Of a stretch of 64,000 nucleotides of DNA, positions 39,101-52,400 are shown piece by piece. The stretch lies in assembly GCF_000001735.4 (NCBI RefSeq), contig NC_003070.9, positions 29,125,971-29,189,970 of the forward strand, written 5' to 3'. The position numbers and the translations under genes were made by a program. Below the pieces are notes generated by a model. That model was not told the origin of the DNA, did no database searches, and worked only from the letters and a program-made list of their open reading frames with translations. How positions within the stretch are numbered: the stretch's first letter is position 1; each line of letters starts with the position of its first letter. The DNA is from Arabidopsis thaliana (taxonomy: Eukaryota; Streptophyta; Magnoliopsida; Brassicales; Brassicaceae).

Positions 39101-39518
39101 AACATGAAAATACAATTTTGTGATATTTGTTTTGATTCCTGAATGAATTTAATAAGCTCACAAAATTAAAATTGCGAAATTATTCTTAATAAATAAATAT
39201 TTCTTACTAAATAAAAGGAAACCTACGGAAGAGCAAAACATAATTTTCATGGCATAAAGAGTGAGAGAGAGAGAGTCATAGACAGGAGACGTTTGAGATT
39301 GATGAACAGCGAATTCGAAACAAATCACATGGAAGAAGAGCTCTCTTTCGCTACCGTTACCTTCTCCACTTTTCTCCTTCATTAGGGTTTTCTCTCTTAT
39401 TTAGCTGCGCAGCTCTCTCTCTTTCTTACGGATTCACTTCTTAAAACTCGTTAATTTCTTGTGGGTTTTTGTCTCTTTTGCGATCTGATTCCGAAAGTTG
39501 AGTGAGAGTGAGAGAATC
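36187..39518. other. 3.3-kb intergenic region between PDS5B and the transporter
   Basis: The first 350 bases are the PDS5B promoter. From about 36.7 to 39.1 kb the DNA is very AT-rich with only random short frames. I found no tRNA, hairpin or transposon ends. The last 300 bases are the transporter leader, with a GA-rich stretch near 39260-39275. Confidence 0.5.
36506..36521 (-). promoter_or_regulatory. Palindromic pair of site II motifs (PDS5B promoter)
   Basis: TGGGCC (36506-36511) and GGCCCA (36516-36521) form an inverted pair about 320 bases upstream of the PDS5B start codon. TGGGCY motifs are bound by TCP factors and are common in promoters of dividing-cell genes. Confidence 0.5.
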
Positions 39519-41516
39519 ATGGAGGAAGGAAGTATGTTCAGATCTCTATTAGCGATTCTTCAGTGGTGGGGTTTCAATGTTACCGTCATCATCATGAACA
39601 AATGGATCTTTCAGGTTTCTTCTTAACCCTAGAATTTTTAGGTTTTACTTAATTGTATTTAATACCCTTTTGATCTGATCTATTGATCTGATGTTGCTGA
39701 TTTGGAATTTGGTTTCAGCTTTATAGATTGGTGATAAAGTTTTGATTTTTTTTTGTTGTTGTTGCAGAAACTGGATTTTAAGTTTCCACTATCGGTTTCA
39801 TGTGTTCACTTCATATGTTCGTCGATTGGAGCTTACATCGTTATCAAAGTTCTCAAGCTTAAACCATTGATTGTTGTCGATCCTGAAGATCGATGGAGGA
39901 GGATTTTTCCAATGTCTTTCGTGTTTTGTATCAACATTGTCTTGGGAAATGTCAGTCTTCGTTACATTCCGGTTTCGTTTATGCAGACGATTAAGTCTTT
40001 CACTCCAGCTACTACAGGTTAGGGTTTTCAGATGGAAAGTTTCCTATTTGTGATATTTCTATTGTCTATTGTCTAATTGTTTCTTATGTATATGTTTGAG
40101 CAGTTGTGTTACAGTGGCTGGTATGGAGGAAATACTTTGACTGGCGTATTTGGGCGTCTCTCGTGCCTATTGTTGGTGGAATTCTTCTGACATCTGTGAC
40201 TGAACTTAGTTTTAACATGTTTGGATTCTGTGCTGCCCTGTTTGGATGTTTAGCTACTTCCACAAAGACCATTCTAGCCGAATCTCTTCTTCATGGTTAC
40301 AAATTTGACAGGTCAGTGCCCCTTCCTGGAGTCTCCTTATGAATGAATTTCTTGCTATGATATACTATTCAGTTCTTGGAACTTTCATTTCCATGATCAT
40401 TGCTGAGTCATGAAAACTGCACTTAGTTTCTAATTACAATGATATTTGCTTGTTATGTCTTTTTTGGATTTGATATGCAATAACTTTGCTTCTATTGCAT
40501 TAGATATGACATCTTAGTCCAAATTGAAAAAGCAGTCACTTTAATGTGATTTAGCCATAAAGTTGATTGATGTATAAAGATTCAATCACATCACCTTTTG
40601 AGAAGTAAACTATGAATATCCATCTGCGTAGAGGAAAATTTTGATTTTTCTGTTTTTCATTATTTAGCATAAACACCGTTTACTATATGGCGCCTTTTGC
40701 CACCATGATTCTCGGGATACCAGCGTTATTACTGGAAGGCAGTGGAATTTTGAGCTGGTTTGAAGCACACCCTGCTCCCTGGTCAGCCCTCATCATTATA
40801 CTCAGTTCTGGTGTTCTAGCCTTCTGTCTCAACTTCTCCATCTTCTATGTCATTCACTCCACAACTGCAGTCACATTCAACGTGGCTGGAAACCTTAAGG
40901 TAACTAAGACAACCCTAAACCCGTTACTAAATTTTTCTTTCGGATTGCTCTGGATGGTCCAAACCAACAAAAGGATAAGCACTATTAATTCATTATACTG
41001 GCATTACTAAGTTCTTATCAATTTACCTATCTTACCATGGTAAAAGAAATAGAAAGCCTGTCAGCTAGAGTTTCTTCGCATCTACGTCTTAAGCGTACTT
41101 CATATTCCATTATACGTCTTATTCGTAGTGGTCAGGGCATGACTGTATCCATATAAGTTTGTTTTAAACAAGTTAATCACCACTAGAATATCAAATTTTC
41201 GAGGCACATTGCTATGGTTTTTGTCATCACCAACTTGTGATTTGTTTGTTGCCTTGGACACTCACTCTCATGTTTGTAATATGATTTGCAGGTTGCAGTG
41301 GCTGTAATGGTCTCATGGTTGATATTCCGTAACCCAATATCATATATGAATGCTGTTGGATGCGGAATTACGCTTGTGGGCTGCACGTTTTATGGATATG
41401 TGAGGCATATGCTTTCACAGCAAACACCGGGAACTCCTAGGACTCCTCGTACCCCAAGAAGCAAGATGGAATTACTTCCACTTGTTAATAATGATAAACT
41501 CGAAGGCAAAGTCTGA
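39519..41516 (+). CDS. UDP-GalT1: Nucleotide-sugar transporter, triose-phosphate-translocator-like (UDP-galactose)
   Basis: Carries nucleotide sugars into the Golgi lumen in exchange for nucleoside monophosphate. From memory the Arabidopsis protein was identified as a UDP-galactose transporter by complementing deficient hamster cells (At1g77610), and its paralogue is GONST5 (At1g21870). Five exons: 39519-39614, 39768-40017, 40104-40311, 40668-40899 and 41292-41516, giving 336 residues with about ten membrane segments. Family marks are WWGFNVTVIIMNKWIFQ at the N-terminus, SFTPATT, and STTAVTFNVAGNLK near the end of exon 4. The cytosolic tail has TPGTPRTPRTPR, a likely phosphorylation cluster. 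Confidence 0.94.
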
Positions 41517-41963
41517 TCTTCTTCATTCCGCAGCTCAGTTTAGTACTCACTGGTTCAGGGTGCTGCAGAAGAGAAGCATTGACACAAGGGGTGTTGAATT
41601 TTTACTAAATATGCATTTTACTCAAAAACCTTAGTAGAGAAAAGTTACATTTTTTTTTTTCGTTTTGATTTGAGCTCGTAGAAGAGATAATGGTTCCTAC
41701 TACTATTTATATTTCTGTGAAGTGTAGAATCTTTTAATTTATCAAATACATTTTCTGAAACCCGAAGGAGAGAACTACTACATTTATTGCTTCTTCTTTT
41801 TTGAAATTTCTGTGTATATTCATTACTACTATGTCATGCTCTACATAGGAAGGGTCGAGAGAATCATCTCGGCTAAGTTAACGTTGAGCGAACAAGTTTA
41901 AAATAAAGACTCTTCTTGAAGTGTGGAGCAGTTCTGATTTCTATACAACTGAAAACTGCTTTA
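41517..41963. other. Convergent 3' flanks of the transporter and ELG1
   Basis: Probable 3' UTRs of two converging genes, about 450 bases apart. No other gene was seen. Confidence 0.6.
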
Positions 41964-44900
41964 TTATTCATTTCTATTGTATGTGCTGTGTTGGCCCAAT
42001 AATGCAATATCTTCGGAGGATAGTTCCATTGACAGGTAATGTCGAGCTTCTCTTGGCCTGAATCAAGAAAAAATGGAGATTAGGAGAGAAATCAATCATA
42101 CTCAGAAACTATGGTGAACCAACTGGTACTGACCTTCGCCGTCTGCCTTTCTCCAAGGCTCCGGATAAGTTAGAGGGATCTGCTCTTGAAATCTGCCCTA
42201 TGAATGAAGCATATTCATGGAAAGCTCTTCCTTTCAATGATCTCAGAGGGACTACTGACTCTAAGACACCGGAAAGCCGTGTCATTCGCCTACTGCATGC
42301 GGAAAAAAACAAAAAGCAACTCCGGTAATGAGAAAGAGAACAACGGAAAATTTTGGAAGAAAAGTGAGCCAGCAAGAAATTTGCATTGCAACCGATGGAC
42401 CCATTGGAAATGATATTCTCATCATACATCTGAAGAAAATTATTTACCATTTTAGTAAGTCTTCAAGTATATCTGGTTTCATATCCAAGCAGCTTCCATT
42501 GCTCGATGTGTAATCCTGCCTTGCCTCGTCTACTGTTAATCCTCTTTCTGGTACCATGGTGGCTGATGAAGTAGGAACGGATCCCGTTGTCGTAATTTGG
42601 TTTGTCAAAAAGCAAAATTCTTGCTGTGACACGGTGGAAGTCATCTCTTCAAGCATCTGAGATAAACCAGACGTATCAAGATCTCCTGAAGTGTTCATCA
42701 TTGGCTCCAAAGCTCCCTAAATAAGTGAATTCCATAAGTCAAAAAAGTCTGAGCTGGAAACTATGAAAAAATCTAGAAAGAGAGGAAGCTGAATTGTAAT
42801 GTAATACTCACAAGGTTCAGGCATCTGGAATGTGTTAGGTCAGCTTCTGAAATTAGATTGGTTATCTGATGAGTGAGATCAAGAACTTGTGGAGCTTCTA
42901 CAGGTTCTGAATCCAAGTATGGCTTGAAATCAGCAAGATTGGAACAGATTTTTTCCCATGATTCTTGCACCGCAGATCTAGAGGTATCTAGCTTTGGTTT
43001 CTCAGCCGTCTTGTATGTCTTACCAAAATCCATACGGCTACATTCATCTGAAACTTGTTGCATCTTCTGGGCAGCCCCTACATATTCCTTGAAACAGTCT
43101 TCCATCACTGTCGCATCAGAAGATTCTGCAATGATCTCACTTGTATTCTTTAAACAATCAAAAATCTGGAATCTGTCTATGTATATCTCTTTTGATGGGG
43201 GAGTCTGTACAACGTCCTCATTCATTGAAACCTCTACTCTTCCATCAAAATGTCCGCAAGATACTGCTCTTGGCGACAGCTCAGCTTCACCATCCATTAA
43301 AGTTTCTGGAACATATGAAGACTCTGGTACACATGATATTTCAACTGACTGGGACACCTCATTAATGTAAGAGAATTTTGATGTCTCATACTGATAACAA
43401 GCTGCCTCCAATATTTCTGCTCTAGAAGGATCAGCTAATGGGTTTGTTTCCTTTTGCATATCTGGCCAATATGAGGACAACGTACCATCTTCTTGGAAAA
43501 TCAATCTGTCGTCCTTCTGATGTTGAGAAATGGAAACCCGTATGTCAGTCAGAGGCTCATCTTCTGAATCAGAGGACATCACAACATTGAGCTTCCGCCT
43601 TCTGTTTGGCTGAGAGAAAGAGAGTGGTTGGTAGGAAGTGTTGCTAAGTTCACACGGAATCCTTAAGACGTCTTCTAATTCGTCATAATCTTCAAAAGTA
43701 GTGTTCTGCCTGAACATCGCTGCTTTCTTGGCTTGTATACTGTTCTTTCCTGTGCCACGCCTCCATAATCTATTAAGCATTTTTTCGTTTTCAACCTCTT
43801 CAACAAATACTTCCACTGTGTTATTTCTTTCCTCTTCCATAGATAATACCTTAGCAATCTCATTCTCCACCAACTGAGATAATTGAGAAGGGAAATCCCG
43901 TGCAATTATCTTGGGAAGCAGCAAGTGGCCAGCTTCATGATCAAAGAGATCTTGATTACCTGTATTCTTCACCTTTCTGGCTGTGTATGGGAAATTAAAC
44001 CATGAATAAATCAAATGTCTAAACCTTCATAAAACTGAAAATATCCACACCTAGTCATTCACTAATTTTTTTTTCTCGTACGTAGCAATTTACATCCAAA
44101 ATACCTCTTTTCGGTTTACTCTGAAACCAAAACTGCAATTGCATAATTGCTTTCCGTATATCTCCACCACAAAACGTGGTCATTTCCTCTAGTGAACCAT
44201 GATTAACTTTAACTTCCTCTGCTGCACAAACCTGTGAAACAAAAAATGTTAAAAGAATCCATTGAAATTTAAAGGTTACGCATCAGAATACTAACCAGAG
44301 AAAGGTGGTTAAACAGTTCTTCTTTTGATGGCAATGAAAAGTATATTTCTATCCTCTCTAAGTTGTCTGGTAACCCATGATTCTTGTCTGTAAATATGCA
44401 TGTGATACAGATGCCATCAGCAGATTAATTAAGGTGAACTGCAAATGAAATAAAAATAATGTTTTTAGCATGGACGAAAAGTACCATTGGCAGTCAATAC
44501 CACAGGCCCTTTTGCTTTCACAGCAATCTGCTGGATAGCAGAAACGAGACCACGATCTTCAGCAAAGCAAATATCTACATCTTCGAAAAGAATTAAAGGC
44601 TTCAAGTTAGCTCCATCATTCTGGATATGTAATACGGGCATCACTTCAACTACATCCTCTACCCCATTGCCATCAGTACAGGAATTGAAAAGAGGGTCCA
44701 AGGACCTGAAAAAACAAATTATGTGAATACAAACGCTATTTTCAAGTTTGATAGTACCGACTGAAATGGAGAAAATAACAAATCCAAGCATTATTGTTGC
44801 AATTCTATGTACCTTGACAGGCTATATGACTTGAGAGCCTCCCCAAATTTCTGCCTAACTACTGTTCCACTTCGGCATTCTGATGTATTGGACTGTAGAC

Positions 44901-46897
44901 AAAAATCATTAGAGACATAAGCTATTTTGAAAGTAAACGTTTCCATGCCAGAAGAGGAAACTAGGTCTTTTAGATACATATAGCGGAAACAGTTCATACC
45001 TCTAGGATTTTAAATCCTTGTTCCTTGGCGCATGCATGAATGGCTGCAGATTTCCCACTCTGCAACACAGGCACAATTGTACTCATAAACATGAAACTCA
45101 GAAAGCATTGTAGACGTAAAAACTGACAGTTCATGGCAGAATATCTAATCACACACCCCAGCTGGACCAACAATTAAGAGAACATTCTTCTGGCTATCTT
45201 CAGCACCACTTTTTTCTGAGTCAGAGTCACTTTCAGAACAGTTGTAATCAGCATCTTGCGATTTATCTTCATCACTACTCAAAAAGTCTTTGTTTGGCTG
45301 AAACCCTCTCTCATACCATTGGCGCAGCCATTCATTCATTACCTTTACAGATTCAGTATTACCACATACCTGCAAGATACGTGGGTAAGAAAGTGTGAGA
45401 AATTTGTGTTTGGTAAGAAGATATAAACAGGCATATCTACTTTGAAAGCAGTATGCTCAAATTGTCTGACCTCCGAGGCACTTCTTGGCTGGTACTTATC
45501 TACCCATAATCGATTACAAGGTTGGCCACTGGAGTCATTACTGCATAGATTAGAAATTATAGATCAAGCATTCTAGAAAGAACAAAAAGTATGCTCAACT
45601 TAAAACATGTGTGCTGCTACTGATATCAAATACAAAATCACTACCTTTCTCGACATGACAGGTGTTGCATTTCATGAGAAATATTGGCTTCACCACCAGC
45701 ATCATCAGACAAGTTAATTGCTTCATGAACTTCACAATCCTAAAAAGAATGATAGAAAATAACCCTTTATTATGAATGGTTCCAACAAACCAAAAAATAA
45801 AGACCAAAAGAGAAAGTTTTAGGTCATCACCGATTCTGCTCCATCTAAGAAGCCGAGGCACCCACGTTTCTCCTCCTGGTCTTCTATTAAGACTACCGAA
45901 GATGCCTCTGCAATACCTTCTGATTGACTAGTGCATTGTTCAGGCTCCTCATCATCGATGACACACACGTCAGGATGTGAAAGAGATGGCAATTCATTTA
46001 AATCAAACTCCTTGGGCCGAGGTTCAAGAGAGTTAAATTTTATTTGTTGATCAGGACTCTCAGTAGTAGATGTTTGCTCATAGAAAGTCCAGTTCTTCCA
46101 ATCAAGGGTGGTTGGATAATCATCCTAAGAAGAAGATTTTGCTATTCAGATTCCTTTATTATTACAAACGATCGAAGAAGTTACCCTATATGTATTAGTC
46201 ATACCTGAAACTTGTCAAATACATGGATAGGGCCAATGGTGACGATTTTATCTCTCCCTCGACCAAGACACGTACCATTCTCTGCTGCAACAGCTTCTTG
46301 ATTTCTTTTACCTCCTTTCCAAGTCGAGAAAAACGGATGTATTTGCTTCCCAGCAGACATCCGCGAATTTTCCTGATCAAATAGAAAGCAAAAAAAAAAC
46401 AATTTTAGATGAGACAAAAAAAAGTCACACCAAGTTTTGCCAAAACATGCTTAATTAACTTACCTCAGCTCTTAACTTAGCTTCCAGGCGCAAATTGGGA
46501 ACTGGAGGTGAAACATTGGCAGCAATCATCTGATCACCAGCAGCTACAATTCCGTTTTTAGTTGCACATTTCTTAGGAGTTGTTTTTCGAGGACTCTTTC
46601 CTTTAGCCACCTAAATCAGAGAAAAAAAAATAGAGAGATCACTCTTACAAAATCTTCTCCAAAGTAGTTCCCCACCGTAATTTATAGACGAACACAAACC
46701 TTCTTGGTAGCTCCGTTCTTCGGAGTTCTCTCTTTCTGTTTTCTCGTCTTCTTCCCTTGACTACGACCATCTCCTACTTCTCCTCCTTCATCGCACATCG
46801 GATCTCCATTAGAGTCAATTACATCCTCCGGTTTATGGGGGAGCAAAGACGACTGAACCAATTTCCGACGAACATTCCGCCGTGGAGTCTGATCCAT
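41964..46897 (-). CDS. ELG1: ELG1/ATAD5-like AAA+ ATPase (PCNA unloading)
   Basis: The large subunit of the alternative RFC complex that removes PCNA from DNA after replication. Exons mapped with certainty: 46700-46897 (start, MDQTPRRNV), 45000-45059, and 41964-42057 (stop). Further exons lie between. Walker A, GPAGSGKS, is split by an intron between 45157 and 45059. Walker B reads LILFEDVDI near 44580, with Glu-Asp where most AAA+ proteins have Asp-Glu, as I recall for ATAD5. FCGGDIRKAIMQLQFW near 44110-44190 is the sensor-2 helix region. An N-terminal IHPFF motif resembles a weak PCNA-binding peptide. The C-terminus, REARHYLSMELSSEDIALL, is in the frame fixed by the last splice. From memory At1g77620. 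Confidence 0.92.
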
Positions 46898-47755
46898 TGC
46901 AATCACCGTCGCAATTGGAGGAAATCAGAGTTACGGTAGAATCTAGGGTTTATGTGTGAATTTGGGGATCTTGGTAAAATTAAATTATAACGTTAAGGTT
47001 AAAAGATGACATATGTCTGATGCTTCTTTTGATGAAAGATTTGTTTTATAGTTAGGTGAGAATTTGGAGGGAAGAAGATTCTTTTTTCGCTATTTCCCGC
47101 TAAACTTTAAGGCCGTGTTTGTCTCCGTCTCTCTCGAACCGCTTCTTCTTTTTTTTTTAATTTTTTTGCAGCTCTTTTTACACACATAAATTCTTTGCAT
47201 TACCTCTCGGGAAAAAAGGAAAGTGGGCTTCTAAGTGGGCCTTAATTTCAGGCAATTAATTTACCGGATTACCCTTAAAGGCTTAAACCGATTCTGGTAG
47301 GGGGGGATAAATGTTGAGTGTTGACCGTTAAACCGTTGAATTATCCCACGTTGTACATATAACCGGTAGGCTCAAACCGAACGGAAATAAATAGGGGCAA
47401 ATCCGTCATTGAACATTATGTTATCTCCTACCGTTGTCCTACCGTTGAACGGAAATAAACAGCTGTGAGCTATTTCGATAAAGATTGTAACTTTTCCTCT
47501 CTCTCTCTCTCTACTTCGAACAGGAAGAAGATAGATTCTCTCAGTTCTTTCAAATCCATAAAAATATACCTGGAATCTTGTTTCTATACTTCTTCTGTTT
47601 CTCATACTCTCCACTAATACTAACATTTTTCCAGAATTTTGTTAAACCCTACAAAAATTTGAACTTTTTAAAACCCTAGAAAATTCCAAATTCGTAAAAC
47701 CCTAGCCAAGTTCCTCTATTGCGTGAGGGGAACTCATCAGAACCCACGAATCGAA
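46898..47755. promoter_or_regulatory. Shared divergent promoter of ELG1 and LYM3
   Basis: The two genes diverge with 858 bases between start codons. TGGGCT (47224-47229) and TGGGCC (47236-47241) form a site II pair about 330 bases upstream of ELG1. On the LYM3 side there is a CT microsatellite (47498-47512) and three AAACCCTA telo-box-like motifs near 47644, 47671 and 47697 in the leader. A GTG-initiated extension of the LYM3 frame starts at 47723 but has no ATG. Confidence 0.55.
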
Positions 47756-49417
47756 ATGAAGAATCCAGAAAAACCCTTACTTCTGTTTCTAATTTTAGCT
47801 TCAAGCTTAGCATCAATGGCGACTGCAAAATCCACAATAGAGCCTTGCTCCAGTAAAGACACTTGTAACTCATTGCTAGGCTACACTCTCTACACCGACC
47901 TCAAAGTCACAGAAGTCGCTTCTCTCTTCCAAGTAGACCCAGTTTCAATGCTTTTGTCTAACTCCATTGATATCTCTTACCCAGACGTCGAGAACCATGT
48001 CCTTCCCGCTAAGCTCTTCCTCAAGATCCCAATCACTTGCTCCTGTGTCGACGGAATCAGAAAATCCCTCTCGACTCATTACAAGACTCGTACTTCTGAC
48101 ACACTAGGATCGATTGCTGACTCTGTTTACGGTGGTCTGGTCTCTCCGGAGCAGATTCAGGTCGCGAATTCAGAGACTGACCTTTCGGTTCTCGATGTAG
48201 GTACAAAGCTTGTGATTCCATTGCCTTGCGCTTGCTTCAATGGTACCGATGAATCTCTTCCGGCGCTTTATCTATCTTACGTTGTGAGAGGAATCGACAC
48301 TATGGCTGGAATCGCAAAGAGATTCTCGACCTCTGTTACTGATTTAACAAACGTGAATGCTATGGGAGCTCCTGATATCAATCCTGGTGATATCCTCGCT
48401 GTCCCATTGCTAGGTAAGATCCAAAGTCTCTCTTCTTTATTTAGTTAGAAGAGTTCTAAAGTTTCAATCTTTGAATAGAAATTTGCCAATTAAGCACAGA
48501 TTATAACAGATTATTGAATGTTCTGTCTATTTGTATCAAAACTTCTCAGCTTGTAGTTCAAATTTCCCCAAATACGCTACGGATTACGGATTAATCATTC
48601 CAAATGGAAGCTATGCTCTCACTGCAGGCCACTGTGTACAATGCAGCTGTGTTCTCGGAAGCCGAAGGTATTAAGCGATTGAGTTTTGTTAGTCGAATTT
48701 TGGATGATTTGCTGATATTTAGCATTGGTGTGATGCAGTATGTATTGTGAGCCTGCTTCTATATCAGTCTCTTGTTCCAGTATGAGATGTAGAAACAGCA
48801 ACTTCATGCTTGGTAACATTACTTCGCAGCAGAGTAGCTCCGGTTGTAAACTTACTACTTGTAGTTACAACGGTTTCGCTAGCGGCACTATCTTGACCAC
48901 GTAATGAGTCTTTCCTTATCACATTTCCCCTGCTAATGAATTTAACAACCTATATAACCAATCTCCCTCCGTCTCTCTTTGTTTGTTTTTCAGGTTGTCC
49001 ATGTCTCTTCAACCTCGATGCCCTGGTAAGTATACTGTCTCATGCGTTATGATAAAACACAATGAGTGAAATCTTGATCTCCAGCTGAAATGCAATTGGT
49101 AAAAACAATTTGCAGGACCGCAACAATTAGCACCGCTTATAGCCCCGCCTGATAATGTTCCAAAGGAACTGATGTATCTACCTTCACCTTCACCTTCGCC
49201 ATCACCAGAGTTTGATGATATTGCTGGTGGAGGATCATCTATAGCCGCAGTCCCCGCGGCTTCACCTGGAGGAGCTACGGTTTCTTCAAGCAATTCAATC
49301 CCGGGTAATCCAGCTAATGGTCCAGGCGGAAGTATTTCTATAGCTTCTTGTCCATTGAGCTATTACTCATTCATTGCGTTACTCATCCCCATTGGTTCTT
49401 GCTTTTTTGTTTTCTAA
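47756..49417 (+). CDS. LYM3: LysM domain GPI-anchored protein (peptidoglycan recognition)
   Basis: From the literature I recall, LYM1 and LYM3 bind bacterial peptidoglycan at the plasma membrane and signal with CERK1. Five exons: 47756-48413, 48550-48667, 48739-48900, 48994-49025 and 49116-49417, giving 423 residues, the length I remember. The protein has a signal peptide (residues 1-25), three LysM modules (about 40-92, 107-156 and 172-218) separated by CSC and CAC, a Cys-rich region, a Ser-Pro spacer (SPSPSPSP) and a hydrophobic C-terminal tail with small residues before it, consistent with a GPI anchor. It lacks a kinase domain. From memory At1g77630; LYM1 (At1g21880) is the paralogue. Confidence 0.96.
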
Positions 49418-52400
49418 GTTTGAATGCAAGACAATCTCATGAACACTGCTAGTACTTTGGTTTGTCATTGTTAAATTTGTATTGAATGCCTGGCCGGTTG
49501 ACGGTTTTTTCCGGTTTAAAATTGTCCGGTTCACAGTCTTGCAAGTCTGGGCAACCAAACCCAATTCAATCCAAGAAGAAGCCCAAATTAGTTTGGATAA
49601 CGAAAAGCCCATTTAAGTTTTTGATTCTTATTGTATATAAACGATAATTTGTTCAAAGGGACAAAGGAAATAAGTAGTTTTTTTTTTCTTTAAAAAAGAA
49701 ATTGGTTTAAAGAATATGTAGTTGAACCTAGAGCATCCTCTGCCATAATGATGGAAAACCAGTTATCTTCACTTGCCTAGAAATTTCTCCATAAAGCATG
49801 TATTTTATTCAGCGCACATATTTAATTTCAAAAAATCTAAAAATCTCGATTCTGCAAATTTAATTATTTCCATCCTAAGCGAATTATTTTATTTTATACT
49901 ACTATACATTTCTTCAACCTAGAAAGACGCTCAATTTTGAACCTTCTACGAAATTCCTCAAGCCAAAGCCGTACCAACGTACCATTTCTTTATCCATGAT
50001 AAAATTAATTGTATCTACACTGTATACACCTATCTATCTACATATATTATATTCAGAATTAAAACTAATTATAGATATCGTATGATAATATTTGTAATGG
50101 TAAGGCCATCTCTTTGTTCGGTTGTTGGGAAAGTACGGAGGAAGTACGGTGCCAGTGAAGCTGCCCATTATGGGAAACCGCTTCACCAAGATTATTGTCT
50201 TATTTTTGTGACTTTCGGGGTAAACTAAAACGTCTTCATTGCCAAAACCGTCTCGAGATGCTATTAGTTTCTTCATGCAAAAAAGGAATATTTTTGGGCT
50301 GGAAAGCTGACAAAAATGGCCTCTGTTTGACCTTTTTAAGGGTTTGCTTAGGACCAAAGTGTGAAATGTCTAAGCGAAGACATGTCTCATAAACCCTCAA
50401 GGCTTTGTGAGAAAGTCAAGGCTGTCCCCAAAAGAACATGCCATCTCTCATCAACTCCTTCGATCATGTGCTCTTGCGTGTCTTAAAGTTCTATATAAGT
50501 TTTTTGGCTTTTGCCGAAATACACATGCTTCTTTTGAAATCATCATTTTGCTTTAGTATCTATCTACAAATCTCCATATTCTCACATGCATGCACTTATA
50601 TTATTGTGGTATTATCTTTTATAAGTATCGAGAGTCTTCTAAACCAGAAAATAATCTAAATTAATTTTTCATTACGCAGTGATTATACAAATTTATTGAT
50701 AACATTAGATTGTAGATATATTTGAAATATACGAAATAATATCTTTAACAAACACCTTATAAGTACTTGTCGATAAGCGTCGATCTGATGGAGTACGTAT
50801 ATCCTTTTACTTGTATGATTGTTATATACATGCAGTTTGGAGAATTTAGACAATAGTCATGCATTTTTTACTATTAGGTTGTAGTATACAATTAAGAAAA
50901 TCTAGCTGAGTAGCTTAGCTAGATTCGACGTGGAGAATCTCCTCAAAGTAATTCACAATATCAACTGTATCCTATCTCTAAAAAGAGAAAAAGGGAAAGT
51001 TAACTTAAAGTAGGCTTAAGTATGATGTGTAATTGTGTATTGATATGCATCCATGTGATACAAACACACACGTGATTCCTTCAATCTCTAATCCCACGTA
51101 ACTTTGTTTCGCCTTTCTTTTTCCTAAAATTATTAGAAACAAAAGAAAAATTAAGTGGTTGTACTCCATAATTTTATCAAAATTTGACCTAACCTACTAC
51201 TGTATGTTTCTGTTTACACTTTACAGTTTGTTTTCTATGTGTGTTAAAAGTGTTGAAAACGTATGATAATAGAAAGAAAAAATATTGTCATCGAGAACTG
51301 AAATAAAATAAGAAAGAACGCGGTTTTGTGCCGCAGCGAGACAGAGTGGAAACAGCTGTTGTTGAAGTGATTAATTCACTCACTTCAGTCTTCACTATTT
51401 GGCTGCGCGTTTCCATTTTCATTAACTATTTTATATTCGCAAAAATATCTATTTATATAAATATATTAACATTTTAGAGTACAACACACATATATATTAA
51501 AATGTTTAGACTTTTCATAAAAGGGTTTAGGTTTATTTTAGTTTATCATTTTTGTTTGTGAGACCTCACTAAGACCTCACATGCTACTTCGTGAAGTTGC
51601 CTCCCCTTGTCCCTCCATATCAGAATCCTATGTATTTTCTTCCCTTTCTATATTTTATTTCTTTATTATTTTCATTAATTATTCTTCTATTTTTAGTGAA
51701 AACAAAAGTTTACGATTCAATATTTAGCCTATAATCAATTTTAAAAGATGTATATTATAAAAATAAACTCTACAATTTCTTAAACTGTGTTATATTTAGA
51801 TGTCATATAGATTTGGATGAAACCATTTTAATTTGATAAAGGTCAATCTGATTAAAGAATTAACTTTTGAAAATAATAATACGGGAAACATATATAATAT
51901 TATAGTATAATAGCATTCTTATGCATGTTATCTTAGTGACTTTTTTATTTTGTATTAGTGATTTTTTTACCATCCACCAATGAATTAACTCGTTTAATAT
52001 ATATATATTTTTTAAAAAACATAAAGACCAATGAGCAGGTTTGAAGGGTTCTTTTCCTCGAAAGATCGTAGGATTAATCAACACATTATATTCAAACGCA
52101 GCTGTAATTTGCAATTGCAGAAAGTGATAGCTATAAGTCATCAAAAACATAAACTTCATTTTCTTTTGACAAAAATAATCTCAACCTCAATACTAATCCT
52201 CAATTTTCCCATCAAGTAGCTTCCGTACAGCTAGCTGTACACTCATAGATTTTTATATTTTAAATGTTAATTAATTCAATGGTTACTTTCAAGTTTAGAC
52301 CAATATTAAATATTTACTTTAACCTTCATCCAAACGTCACAAACAACGTGTTGGAATGTTACTTCACTAAGTCGGCGTTCAAGTAGTGGAGAAGCTCGTA

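Noticed and set aside
42873-43370. 165-residue plus-strand frame
   Set aside because: It is antisense to a long ELG1 exon and shows no recognisable domain.
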